Positions 34,686 to 43,051 of a stretch of DNA of 64,000 bases are shown one piece after another. This DNA is from Hymenobacter edaphi (GTDB lineage Bacteria; Bacteroidota; Bacteroidia; Cytophagales; Hymenobacteraceae). Location: contig NZ_QHKM01000002.1 in assembly GCF_003258365.1 (NCBI RefSeq), positions 62,001-126,000 on the forward strand, written 5' to 3'. Position numbers and translations under genes: made by a program. Under the pieces are notes generated by a model, which was not told the origin of the DNA, searched no databases, and saw nothing but the letters and a program-made list of their open reading frames with translations. Numbering within the stretch: position 1 is the stretch's first letter; every line of letters starts with the position of its first letter.

Positions 34686-37034
34686 CTAGTCCAGCGACCG
34701 GTCGCGGAAGAGCACGTACCCGATGTGGGCGAAAACGCCGAACTGGTGGTTTTTCTCGTCGTAGTGGACGAACTGCAGCGCCGCCGGGCCCACGGGCGTC
34801 TGGTACTGGAAGCCGGTCATCAGGGTGAGGTAGGGGCGGCTGAAGAGGTTGGTGCGCTGGGCGCGCAGCGGGTCGTCGGGGCGCCGGTCCCAGGGGCGCA
34901 CGAAGGCGTGGGCGTAGGCCTCGGTGCGCCATTCCAGGCTGCCGGCCACGGCTTTCACGTAGCGCAGGCCGGCGGCGGCGTAGGCCGTGCCGCGGTAGTT
35001 GTCGAGGAAGATGGTGCGCGAATCGGGCAGGGGCAGGAAGGCCGGCGAGGTGGTGAGCGTGGAGCGGTACGTGGCGAAGGTGCCCTGGGTGCTGGCCACC
35101 AGCTCCGTCATGTAGCCCCAGGCGTGGGTGCGGGCCCCCACCGTATCGGATCTGTTGAGGCTGAAGTATTGCTCCGTAAACAGGCTGGCCTTCACCCACT
35201 GGTGGTTTTTTTCGCGGCCGGGCAGGCCCTCGGCCGTCGAGCCGGGCTCGTATTTTTCCTGGCCCGTCACGCCGCGGAAGCCAAACTCGGCGCGACGCCC
35301 TTTGGTGGCGTACTGGCGGCGGTTCAGCGAGTTGCGCTGAAAGGCCAGCGCGCCCGTGAAGCCCTGAAAGCGGTTCTGATCCAGCTCGTCGTCGGTCCGA
35401 ATCTGGTCGGCGTTGGCAAACCGGTCGCGGTTGGTGAAGGCCCCGAAGCTGAGCACGTAGCGGCTGCGGTACTTCGGGCTGAAGCCCACCTGCAGGTAGG
35501 TTTTCAGGTCGCGCTGCTGCAGGGCCGTGTTCTGGGCCGCTTTGCCGTTGCCGATCAGCCCGCCGGTGTCCTGGAAGTTGAAGTTGTTGAAGGTGATGGT
35601 CGGCTCGACGTAGAGCGGCACGCGGCCCGGAATGCTGACGCGGAACGAGCCCTCGGCCCCGTTGTAGAAGCGCCCGATGGTGGCGTCGGCCTGAATGGTG
35701 TAGAGGTAGCGGTTGAGGTAGCGGTAAGCCGCGCCCAGGTAGAAGTTGCTCATCGAGCGGGTGGTGAGCAGCACGCCGAGGTCGGTGGTGAAGTTGGAGT
35801 TCTGGCGCGCGTCCACGCTCAGCACGTAGCCCTCCTGCTTGGCGTCGTAGCGCACCCGCGGGTACACGTTGTTGAAGAAGTCGTTGTTGACGAGCCGGTA
35901 GTAGCCCTCCTCGATGTCGGAAGGCGAATACGACGAGCCCGAGCGCCGGAAAAAGCGCGTGACGAACTTCTGCTGCATCTGCGGAATGCCCTGCACCCGC
36001 ACTTCCTTGAACTCCGGCTTGGGCGCCCGCTCGGTAAAGGCGCGGCGGCGCTGCTGCAGGGCCAGCGTATCCTCGCGCCGCTGAATGCGGCGCAGCGCCA
36101 GCGGCAGCTTGTCGGTAGCGGCCTGCTCGCCCAGGGAAATAAACTTCTTCACCTTGGCAAAGTCGCCGGCCGTCATGCCCTCCAGGTTGGGCTGAATGAA
36201 CACCCCGTTGCGGCCCACCGACAGCGTATCGGCCGCGTTCGAGCCGAGGAAGATGAGCGTGCCGGTGAGCAGCGCGTCGTCCTTGCCGGTGGGGTACTTG
36301 CCGAAGGCCACGTCGCCCACGTTCACGCCGATGATGACGTCGGGCTTGAACTCGTCGCGCATCACCCCGGTGGGGAAGTTGTCGACCACAGCCCCGTCGA
36401 AGAGGTAGCGGCCGTCGGGCTGGCGAATGGGGCGGAAGGCCAGCGGGTAGGCCATGGAGTTGCGCACGGCATCGGAGAGGGAACCGCTGCGCTGCACCAC
36501 CCGCTCGCGGGTAAATACCTCGGAGGCCACGGCGCGGTAGGGCACCAGCAGCTTGTCGAAGTTGTAGCCCGAAATGGCGCCGGCCGGGGCCAGCATGGTG
36601 GCCAGCACGTAGTTCAGGGCCACGTCGTCGACGAGCTTGGGCGTCACGCGGGCCTTCAGCGTCGAGTCGAGGGCCAGGCGCAGGTGCAGCGCGGCGGGAG
36701 AGGGGTTGGCGTCGTAGTAGTTGAACACCTTGCCCTCCTGCGGGCGGCCCGACACCCAGTCCTGAAACTGCGGGCTGACGACAATTTCCTCGATTTCCTT
36801 GGGCGAGTAGCCGGCCGCGTACAGCCCGCCCACGATGGCGCCCATGCTCGTGCCCACGATGTAGTCGATGGGAATGCGGTTCTTCTCGAGCACTTTCAGC
36901 ACCCCCACGTGGGCCAGGCCTTTGGCCCCGCCGCCGCTGAGCACCAGGCCCACTTTCTGGGCGCGGGCCGGCCGGCTCAGGCAGCAACAAATAACTAGCA
37001 GTAAGCCCAACGCGGGGCGGAAAAATCGGGTCAT
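34686..37034 (-). CDS. Patatin-like phospholipase fused to POTRA and outer-membrane barrel
   Basis: A 782-residue exported protein with the layout of type Vd autotransporters (PlpD-like). Signal peptide 1-25. The patatin lipase domain (about 28-300) has the oxyanion loop GGGAKG (34-39), the nucleophile serine S63 in GTSMG and the catalytic aspartate D213 in FDGAVVDN. A POTRA-like segment near 340-420 (FKEVRVQGIPQM, DIEEGYYRLV) leads into a long C-terminal region of alternating strands (about 430-782) ending in FRDRSLD. It should present a phospholipase through the outer membrane. Diverges from the T9SS gene at 37174. Confidence 0.85.
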   Translation of the reverse strand: MTRFFRPALGLLLVICCCLSRPARAQKVGLVLSGGGAKGLAHVGVLKVLEKNRIPIDYIVGTSMGAIVGGLYAAGYSPKEIEEIVVSPQFQDWVSGRPQEGKVFNYYDANPSPAALHLRLALDSTLKARVTPKLVDDVALNYVLATMLAPAGAISGYNFDKLLVPYRAVASEVFTRERVVQRSGSLSDAVRNSMAYPLAFRPIRQPDGRYLFDGAVVDNFPTGVMRDEFKPDVIIGVNVGDVAFGKYPTGKDDALLTGTLIFLGSNAADTLSVGRNGVFIQPNLEGMTAGDFAKVKKFISLGEQAATDKLPLALRRIQRREDTLALQQRRRAFTERAPKPEFKEVRVQGIPQMQQKFVTRFFRRSGSSYSPSDIEEGYYRLVNNDFFNNVYPRVRYDAKQEGYVLSVDARQNSNFTTDLGVLLTTRSMSNFYLGAAYRYLNRYLYTIQADATIGRFYNGAEGSFRVSIPGRVPLYVEPTITFNNFNFQDTGGLIGNGKAAQNTALQQRDLKTYLQVGFSPKYRSRYVLSFGAFTNRDRFANADQIRTDDELDQNRFQGFTGALAFQRNSLNRRQYATKGRRAEFGFRGVTGQEKYEPGSTAEGLPGREKNHQWVKASLFTEQYFSLNRSDTVGARTHAWGYMTELVASTQGTFATYRSTLTTSPAFLPLPDSRTIFLDNYRGTAYAAAGLRYVKAVAGSLEWRTEAYAHAFVRPWDRRPDDPLRAQRTNLFSRPYLTLMTGFQYQTPVGPAALQFVHYDEKNHQFGVFAHIGYVLFRDRSLD

Positions 37035-37108
37035 AAAGCGGGAGGGAAGCAGGCGTGCAACGCGCTAGGTACGCAGGGCCCGGAGCCGGGTTGTTCGGCG
37101 GCATCGGC

Positions 37109-37139
37109 TTGCGCATCAGATTCGTTCTGCGTAATCTGC
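37109..37139 (+). promoter_or_regulatory. Candidate promoter of T9SS gene at 37174
   Basis: TTG at 37109-37111, 20-bp spacer, TAATCTGC at 37132-37139, resembling TAnnTTGC. It gives a leader of about 28 nt. Confidence 0.4.
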
Positions 37140-37173
37140 GGCCGTATTTCTCCCGCTCATTTTCCTTGCTGCT

Positions 37174-38709
37174 ATGAAACACCTGTACGCTTGCCTGGCC
37201 CTGGTCGGCCTCAGCCTCGGCGCCCGCGCCCAAAGCATCTACCGCCCGCTGCTGCGCCCCGGCGTGGTATACCAGTTCAGCGAAAGCGGCACCCCCGGCG
37301 ACACCACCCACACCCTGCGCCTGAGTTACGCCAACTCGCCCGTGTCGCCCGACTCGGCCGGGCGATTCAACGGGCGCATCGTGCGGGTAGCCCCGCGGGC
37401 CGGCGGCTGCCCGTGGCTGGCGGCCGCGGTGCGCCCCGACGGGCTATTTGGGGCCACGGTAACCATCGGCTTCAACCGCCACGAATACCTGCTGCGCGCC
37501 GCCAACGGCCGCACCCTGCTGCTCAAAACCCAGGCGCCGCTCAACCAGGTATGGACGGCCACGACGGCCGGCCTGACGGCGCGCACTACCGCCCGCAGCG
37601 TCGGTACGGTGCTGGGGACCACCGACTCGCTCACCACCATCACGTTTTCCGACGGGCAAATCCTGGTGCTTAGCAAGCGCTACGGCTTCGTGGAAGGCCC
37701 GGCCCTGGGCAGCTACCTGACCGGGCAGCGCCCGCGCCGCCTCACGCTGACGGCCCTGAACGTGGCGGGCCGCTGGACGGGCCAGCCCGCCGTGGGTGCC
37801 CGGGCCATGTTCGACTACCAGCCCGGCGACGTATTTCTGCGCTACAACAAGCAGGAAAGCATGAACACGGGCATGATTTGCTCGGAAACCTGGACCCGGG
37901 ACAGCGTGCTCACCCGCACGGCCAGCGCCGTCGGTGACTCCGTCCGCTACACCATCTGGCGGCGCACCCTCACGCGCACCAACGGCATGCCGGGTGCGCC
38001 GGGCGGCTTCTGCCAGAATACTCCCGGCACCGTGCTCAGCCCGGGCAGCAGCGTGCAGCTACTGGTGACGGCCGCCGATGAAAGCCAACTGGGCCGGCTC
38101 ACCCACAACGTGCCGGGCACTCCTTCCGCCTCGGGAACCTTCGTCACGCAGCCCAGCGTGCGCAACAGTAGCAGCTACCTAGGCCGCCGCACGCAGCGCA
38201 CCGACGCGTACCAGCTATGCCAGCCGGTGACGGGTGACAGCGTGCTGCTCAGCCTGATGCCCGACTACGGGGTAAACACGACCTACGCCTCTGGGCTGGG
38301 GATGGTAGCCAGCAGCTCGCAGGAAGTATATTTCTTACGCTCCACCACCCTGCTCGGCTACCGCAAGGTGAACCTGCCCACCGCCACGGGCGTGGAAACC
38401 TGGGGCGCCTTGCGCACTTTCGCCAACATCCTGAAGGCCGCCGATGTGCGTCCCGCCGCCAGCACGGCCGTCTTCCCCAGCCCCTTCGCCCACGAGCTGA
38501 CGGTCCGCTTCGAAGCCCAGCGCACCCAGCCGGTGACGGTGCTGCTGCGCAACAGCCTGGGGCAGGTGGTGCACCAGCACACCTGGCCGGTGGGTGCCGG
38601 CCCGCAGCAGCTGGCCCTGGCCGTGCCCACGCTGGCCGCCGGCCTCTACACCGTGCAGCTGACGGTGGACGGCCGTAGCCAGGTGCTCAAGGCCGTAAAG
38701 CAGCCGTAA
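37174..38709 (+). CDS. Secreted hypothetical protein with T9SS sorting domain
   Basis: A 511-residue exported protein with no recognised catalytic domain. Signal peptide MKHLYACLALVGLSLGARAQ; the bulk (about 20-420) is beta-rich, with repeated Thr/Ser and Gly and four scattered cysteines. The last 85 residues form a T9SS type A sorting domain (STAVFPSPFAHELTVRF, VLLRNSLGQVV, AAGLYTVQLTVDG), so it is exported and attached to the surface or released. It is followed by a good terminator at 38729. Function unknown; the T9SS call is secure. Confidence 0.82.
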   Translation: MKHLYACLALVGLSLGARAQSIYRPLLRPGVVYQFSESGTPGDTTHTLRLSYANSPVSPDSAGRFNGRIVRVAPRAGGCPWLAAAVRPDGLFGATVTIGFNRHEYLLRAANGRTLLLKTQAPLNQVWTATTAGLTARTTARSVGTVLGTTDSLTTITFSDGQILVLSKRYGFVEGPALGSYLTGQRPRRLTLTALNVAGRWTGQPAVGARAMFDYQPGDVFLRYNKQESMNTGMICSETWTRDSVLTRTASAVGDSVRYTIWRRTLTRTNGMPGAPGGFCQNTPGTVLSPGSSVQLLVTAADESQLGRLTHNVPGTPSASGTFVTQPSVRNSSSYLGRRTQRTDAYQLCQPVTGDSVLLSLMPDYGVNTTYASGLGMVASSSQEVYFLRSTTLLGYRKVNLPTATGVETWGALRTFANILKAADVRPAASTAVFPSPFAHELTVRFEAQRTQPVTVLLRNSLGQVVHQHTWPVGAGPQQLALAVPTLAAGLYTVQLTVDGRSQVLKAVKQP

Positions 38710-38728
38710 TAGCTGCCCAGACTACAAC

Positions 38729-38763
38729 AAAGCCCGCGTTGCCAAGGCAACGCGGGCTTTTTG
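38729..38763 (+). terminator. Terminator after T9SS gene at 37174
   Basis: AAAGCCCGCGTTGCC and GGCAACGCGGGCTTT flank a minimal loop, followed by TTTT (38758-38762). It serves the T9SS gene and may also work for the convergent DMT gene. Confidence 0.9.
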
Positions 38764-38801
38764 CTGTTACGTGCCGGCGGCGGAAGGCCGGTGGGCCCGG
38801 C

Positions 38802-39173
38802 TTACCACTTCCGGAAAATCACGTAGACCGCCGCCACCAGCAGCCCGAAGCCCACGAGGTGGTTCCAGCGCAGCGTGTCGGACTTGAACACGAACACCGC
38901 GCACAGGGTGAAGACCGTCAGCGTGATGACTTCCTGGATAACCTTGAGCTGGAACAGGCTGAAGGGGCCGCCGTTTTCCTCGAAGCCGAGGCGGTTGGCC
39001 GGCACCTGAAACGCGTACTCGAACAGGGCCAGGCCCCAGCTCAGCAGAATCACGCCAATCAGGCCGGTTTTGGCAAACCACGGCAGCTTCTTGAAGTACA
39101 GGTGCCCGTACCAGGCGAAGGTCATGAACAGGTTGGAAACGCAGAGCAGGGCAATGGTGAGGAAGGCTTTCAT
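38802..39173 (-). CDS. DMT family protein (DUF486)
   Basis: A 123-residue inner-membrane protein with four hydrophobic helices: TIALLCVSNLFMTFAWY, GLIGVILLSWGLALFEYAF, a third around ITLTVFTLCAVFVF and a last GFGLLVAAVYVIF. The block FEYAFQVPANRLGF is the signature of DUF486 proteins, which are small relatives of drug/metabolite transporters. The ATG at 39173 (MKAFLTI) gives the usual 115-125 residue length. Transport substrate is unknown. TACTTTGG on the minus strand near 39261-39254 could be part of its promoter. Confidence 0.9.
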   Translation of the reverse strand: MKAFLTIALLCVSNLFMTFAWYGHLYFKKLPWFAKTGLIGVILLSWGLALFEYAFQVPANRLGFEENGGPFSLFQLKVIQEVITLTVFTLCAVFVFKSDTLRWNHLVGFGLLVAAVYVIFRKW

Positions 39174-39277
39174 GCGGGCAACGGGAAAAGAAAGGGCCGC
39201 CGTAGCTACGTAGAATGGCGCGGCGTGGTAAGCCGCGGCCGGTGGCCGCCCCCCCAAAGTACCGCGGTGCCGGCCCG

Positions 39278-40495
39278 TTAGCGGTAATACGTCAGGGCAA
39301 ACGTGAGCTGGTCGAAGTCGTTGAGGTAAGAGCGGCCCCGCACCGGGTAGCCGTTGGTCGATTCGGCCCGGAAGCCGGCCCCCAGCAGCGCCTGGCGGTA
39401 GCGAAACAGCAGGCCGGCCTCGCCGTGCAGGCCCCGGCCCAGCCCGTTCATGGATTCGGTGATGGACACGCTGCGCAGGGGCGTGTTCGGATCGGGGTAG
39501 CTGGTCTGCATCCGGAGGCGGGAGCCGAGAATGTAGCTCATCTGAATGCCGCCCTGCACGTAGGGGCGCCACACGGTTTCGGGCCGGCGCAGCGTCACGC
39601 GCACCGCCAGCGGCCAGCGCACCACCGAGCCCTTGGTCTGGTAGCGGTACGTGCGGATGTAGTCGGTGCCAATCACCGGCCGCGCAAACGTGTCGGCGGA
39701 GCGGAAGCTGCTGTGGGTGAAGCCGGTATTGAAGGCCAGGTGGTTGGTGAGCGGCAGCGTCGTGAGCAGCCCGAACGTGGGCGTGAGCGGGCCCGTCGTG
39801 GGCTCCTCGCGGTCCGTGTAGGGGTAGTATATCGACAGCCGGGCCACGCCCACCTGCGCCCCCCAGCGCACCTGCTCCTTGATGGGGGCAATGTACGCGC
39901 TCTGCACCGTGGCCCGCGGGTAGCGGCAGCGGTTGTAGTTCACCACGTAGCGGCGCAGCTCGGAGGCGGCGTAGAGGTAGCGGCCCATGTAGGCCACCGT
40001 GGTAGTGGCCGTCGGGCAGTCGGCAAAGGTGGTCTGGAGCACCTGCACGAACTGCTCGCGCTTGAGCGGCATGGGCGCCTGCCCGGGCTTGTCGAGGTAA
40101 AACGTGGCGGGCAGCTTGCCGGTCGGGTCCTGGTAAAGACTAGCCGGGCCGGCCACCAGCACCTGCAGCATGGCCAGTACCTTGGTGTCGCCCCGGGGCA
40201 CCTCGCAGCGGCGGTAGCGCAGGCCGCTCTCGTCGCCCGTGGCCCGCACCTCGCTCAGGTCGTAGGTGCGGGCGGGGCCCTGCGGCTGGCTGCGAAACTG
40301 CACCTGGGCCTGGGTGCGGCCGGCGCGGTACAGGTCCACTTCGCCGCGCAGCGTGTCGGCGGGGGCGGTGGCCAGCACCAGGTAGCCGGGCCGGAAAAAG
40401 CCCTGCTGCCCGAAGGCGGCCGGGGAAGTGGCTAGCACTAAAGCGAAGATGCCGACGACGCCCCCGCGTTTTTCCGGGGAGAAGAATGACCGCAT
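39278..40495 (-). CDS. Outer-membrane beta-barrel-type hypothetical protein
   Basis: A 405-residue exported protein with signal peptide to about residue 29 (SPAAFGQQ). The N-terminal 180 residues are mixed strands with three cysteines; the C-terminal half (about 210-405) has amphipathic strands ending in Phe or Tyr (LTFALTYYR at the terminus), as in porin-like outer-membrane proteins. I do not recognise a named family. It reads on the same strand as the DMT gene and the phospholipase C-like gene, with 54 bp to the latter. Function unknown. Confidence 0.7.
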   Translation of the reverse strand: MRSFFSPEKRGGVVGIFALVLATSPAAFGQQGFFRPGYLVLATAPADTLRGEVDLYRAGRTQAQVQFRSQPQGPARTYDLSEVRATGDESGLRYRRCEVPRGDTKVLAMLQVLVAGPASLYQDPTGKLPATFYLDKPGQAPMPLKREQFVQVLQTTFADCPTATTTVAYMGRYLYAASELRRYVVNYNRCRYPRATVQSAYIAPIKEQVRWGAQVGVARLSIYYPYTDREEPTTGPLTPTFGLLTTLPLTNHLAFNTGFTHSSFRSADTFARPVIGTDYIRTYRYQTKGSVVRWPLAVRVTLRRPETVWRPYVQGGIQMSYILGSRLRMQTSYPDPNTPLRSVSITESMNGLGRGLHGEAGLLFRYRQALLGAGFRAESTNGYPVRGRSYLNDFDQLTFALTYYR

Positions 40496-40549
40496 GACTG
40501 AAGATTGATAATGAGAAACAAGCGTAACTAGGTAATCCGGGGGGCGAGG

Positions 40550-41533
40550 CTAATCCACGTGGCCGCGGGTTTCCACGGCGGGGGCAGCTTTTTCTTCCTT
40601 GTCCTGCAGGGCCAGCTCGCGCATCTGGGCCTCGGTGAGCTTGGGCAGGTTGTTGAGGTCGGGCTGGCCGGCATCCACCCAGCAGGTAAACCAGAACGCG
40701 CCCACCAGCCGCGTGGCCAGGCGCATCTGCCGCTCCACCTGCCCGCTGAGGCGCTGGTGGTACTCGCGGCTGAACTCCTGCGAGTACACCCGCACCGTGC
40801 CCCGGCCGCGCTCCTCAAAGCCGTATTTCTGATCCTCGGGCATCTTCTGCGTCAGCTCCCGCTCGAAGCGCAGCACCGAGTCGACGGCCGCACTGCTGCG
40901 GGCCACCGTGGCCCAGATGACGTCCGAAGGCTTCGTGAGGTAAGGCGCCGGGCCGGTGAAGAAGTCGTAGTTCTGGGCCAGCAGCTCGGGCAGCCGCGAC
41001 TCCCACAGCCCGTGAATGCCGCGCTGCCCGGTGAGCTGCCCGTTGTAGTTGTGGGTGGTGTGCAGCGGCACGCAGGCATCGGCAATGTAGTGGCCCATAT
41101 CGGCCGAAAGGCTGATGATGCGCTCCGCGTCGCGGGCGCGGAAGGCCTCGGTGAGCTGGTTTTTCATGCGCAGCACGTGCCAGGGCACGATGCCGTGGCG
41201 CTGCAGCGAGTCCTCGCCGAAGCGGGCCACGGCGTCGGCGTAGTTGCGCGGCAGCTTGTAGGCAGCCGAGTCGCCGTACACGTCCAGGTCGATGAAGTGG
41301 CGCGGGGCCTCGCCGGCCACCACGTTGCGGCGCGAGTCGGGCCGGGTGGCCTGCACCGTGAGGTACTCGATGCGGCCTTTGTAGAAGCCCACCATTTCGG
41401 GCGGCAGCGTAAACACGGCCAGCCGGTTGATGCTGCGGTGCCCGAAAAAGCCCCAGGCGCGGGAATCGGGGCGGGGCGGGGCCAGCCACAGCACGAGGGC
41501 CAGCAAACCAGCAAAGACGGGACGGCGGAGCAT
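40550..41533 (-). CDS. Zinc-dependent phospholipase C / S1-P1 nuclease-like protein
   Basis: A 327-residue exported, mostly helical enzyme. After the signal peptide the mature N-terminus carries WGFFGHRSINR (W27, H32), as in zinc-dependent phospholipase C and S1/P1 nucleases, where the N-terminal Trp binds zinc. A second zinc cluster is in ADMGHYIADACVPLHTTHNY, and HGLWESRLPE adds His and Glu. The arrangement suits cleavage of phospholipids or nucleic acids outside the cytoplasm. Length is slightly above the bacterial average. It follows the def terminator on the same strand, so it has its own promoter. Confidence 0.8.
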   Translation of the reverse strand: MLRRPVFAGLLALVLWLAPPRPDSRAWGFFGHRSINRLAVFTLPPEMVGFYKGRIEYLTVQATRPDSRRNVVAGEAPRHFIDLDVYGDSAAYKLPRNYADAVARFGEDSLQRHGIVPWHVLRMKNQLTEAFRARDAERIISLSADMGHYIADACVPLHTTHNYNGQLTGQRGIHGLWESRLPELLAQNYDFFTGPAPYLTKPSDVIWATVARSSAAVDSVLRFERELTQKMPEDQKYGFEERGRGTVRVYSQEFSREYHQRLSGQVERQMRLATRLVGAFWFTCWVDAGQPDLNNLPKLTEAQMRELALQDKEEKAAPAVETRGHVD

Positions 41534-41573
41534 AAAGGTTGGGCAGGGCAGATTGGCCTACCCAAAGAAAGCA

Positions 41574-41600
41574 AAAACGCCCGGCTCGGCCGGGCGTTTT
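41574..41600 (-). terminator. Terminator after def
   Basis: AAAACGCCCGG (41574-41584) and CCGGGCGTTTT (41590-41600) with a 5-nt loop, giving a T-run on both strands; 29 bp beyond the def stop codon. Confidence 0.88.
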
Positions 41601-41629
41601 CGTAAGAAAATCAGGCGTCAATGGCGGGC

Positions 41630-42217
41630 TTAGCGCCCGCGCTGCCCGGCAAAGCGCATGCGGTAGTCGGCCTTGGCGTCGCCCTTGGCAATGCGGGCCA
41701 GCTTGCTTTTGATGATCTGCTTTTTGAAGGCCGAAATCTTGTCGGTAAACAGCACGCCTTCCAGGTGGTCGTACTCGTGCTGAATCACGCGGGCCGTCAT
41801 GCCCGAGAAGCCTTCCTCGCGCACCTGCCGGTTTTCGTCCTCGTAGCGGATGATGATGTCGGGCTGGCGAAATACCCGCTCCCGAATGCCCGGAATGCTC
41901 AGGCAGCCTTCCTCGAAGGGCCATTCCTCGCCCGATTCCTTGAGGATAACGGGGTTGATGAAGGCCCGCTTCACACCCGCTTCGGCCGGGGCGTCGTCGT
42001 CCTCGTCGTCCTCGGTCATCGGGGCCGAGTCGATGACGAACAGGCGGATGCTCTTGCCGATCTGGGGGGCCGCGAGGCCCACGCCGTGGGCGTAGTACAT
42101 GGTGTCGTACATGTCGGCAATGAGCTTCTGCAGCTCATCGGCCGCAAAGTCGGCGGGAATGTCCTTGGCGCGGGCTTTGAGCACCGGGTCGCCGTAGGCC
42201 ACAATGGGGTAAATCAT
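41630..42217 (-). CDS. def: Peptide deformylase
   Basis: A 195-residue iron/zinc hydrolase that removes the formyl group from nascent proteins. The three motifs are intact: GVGLAAPQIG (45-54), EGCLSIPG (103-110) and QHEYDHLEG (146-154, metal ligands His, Glu, His plus Cys105). A distinctive acidic insert (TEDDEDDDAPAEAG, 68-81) sits between strands. Its start overlaps the ruvX stop by 4 bp (ATGA), so the pair is translationally coupled. No fmt gene is adjacent. Confidence 0.96.
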   Translation of the reverse strand: MIYPIVAYGDPVLKARAKDIPADFAADELQKLIADMYDTMYYAHGVGLAAPQIGKSIRLFVIDSAPMTEDDEDDDAPAEAGVKRAFINPVILKESGEEWPFEEGCLSIPGIRERVFRQPDIIIRYEDENRQVREEGFSGMTARVIQHEYDHLEGVLFTDKISAFKKQIIKSKLARIAKGDAKADYRMRFAGQRGR

Positions 42218-42633
42218 AACGGACGGGAGTCGAGGAAAGATTGCAGAATGATGGTGGCGCTGACGCGGTCCACCAGGGCTTTGTCGCGGCGGGCTTTCTG
42301 GCCCAGGCCGCCGTCGCGCATGGCCTGGTGCGCCATGCGCGAGGTAAACCGCTCGTCCACTTCGTGCACCGGCACTTCGGGCAGCTCGCGGCGCAGCTTG
42401 CGCACCACGCCCACCACGGCCGAGGTCGAGTCGGTGGCCTCGTTCATGAGCGTGCGCGGCATGCCGATAATGATGCCCGCCAGGCCGCCTTCCTGTTGGT
42501 GGTACTTCTTCACGAAGTCGAACAAGTCCTTGCTGTGAATGGTGTCGAGCGGGGTGGCAATGATTTGCAGCGGGTCCGTCACGGCCAGGCCCACGCGCTT
42601 GTTCCCGTAATCGATGGCGAGCAGGCGGGGCAT
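42214..42633 (-). CDS. ruvX: Putative pre-16S rRNA nuclease / Holliday junction resolvase-like (YqgF)
   Basis: A 139-residue RNase H-like protein of the YqgF/RuvX family. Motif I IDYGNKRVGLAVTD (7-20), IIIGMPRTLMN (54-64) and VDERFTSRMA (92-101) with the final D in DKALVDRVSATIILQ (118-132) give the four acidic residues of the active site. The family acts in pre-16S rRNA processing. The start at 42633 gives the normal length. TATCTTTG on the minus strand at 42699-42692 is a good -7 element. Confidence 0.95.
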   Translation of the reverse strand: MPRLLAIDYGNKRVGLAVTDPLQIIATPLDTIHSKDLFDFVKKYHQQEGGLAGIIIGMPRTLMNEATDSTSAVVGVVRKLRRELPEVPVHEVDERFTSRMAHQAMRDGGLGQKARRDKALVDRVSATIILQSFLDSRPL

Positions 42634-42691
42634 AAGCGGGACGGGGGCAACAAGCGGACAATCAGCGGCGCCGACGCGGCGTCGCAGCCCG

Positions 42692-42699
42692 CAAAGATA
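42692..42699 (-). promoter_or_regulatory. -7 element of ruvX-def operon
   Basis: Reads TATCTTTG on the minus strand, an exact TAnnTTTG, 59 bp before the ruvX start. No matching -33 TTG. Confidence 0.5.
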
Positions 42700-42984
42700 C
42701 GGCGACGGGCTTGCATCCGAGCGAAGCCGCTGGTCGGGGCGTGGGTTGTGGCCGCGCGGGTGGTGCAGCGAATAAAGGATGATGGGAAACAGGGGCATTG
42801 ACTACACCACTGCGGCCGCTGTGGCCGCCTGAATATGTGATTGACGCCTAACAAGCGGCGGCCGAACTTTGCCGCTGCTGACTTCGGCGGACAGCGGCTT
42901 GTTCTATTCAAATATGCCGTTGGCTTTTTATTTGAAAATACTTCGCTGCCCGGCCGAAGCCCAAGCGTCTCGGAATAGTTGAAG

Positions 42985-42992
42985 TAAATTTG
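42985..42992 (+). promoter_or_regulatory. -7 element upstream of ctpA
   Basis: TAAATTTG matches TAnnTTTG exactly and lies 59 bp before the ATG at 43052, in AT-rich DNA. Confidence 0.5.
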
Positions 42993-43051
42993 ACTAGTAT
43001 TCTGAGCCTCAGCCCCGCCGTATCGCCCACTTCTCCTCGCCCGCGCCGCCG

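Larger units (their letters stand above)
42634..43051. other. Divergent intergenic region ruvX / ctpA, 418 bp
   Basis: The ruvX-side promoter element lies at 42692-42699 and the ctpA-side element at 42985-42992. The part 42900-43000 is AT-rich. No gene, repeat or terminator recognised in the middle. Confidence 0.5.
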
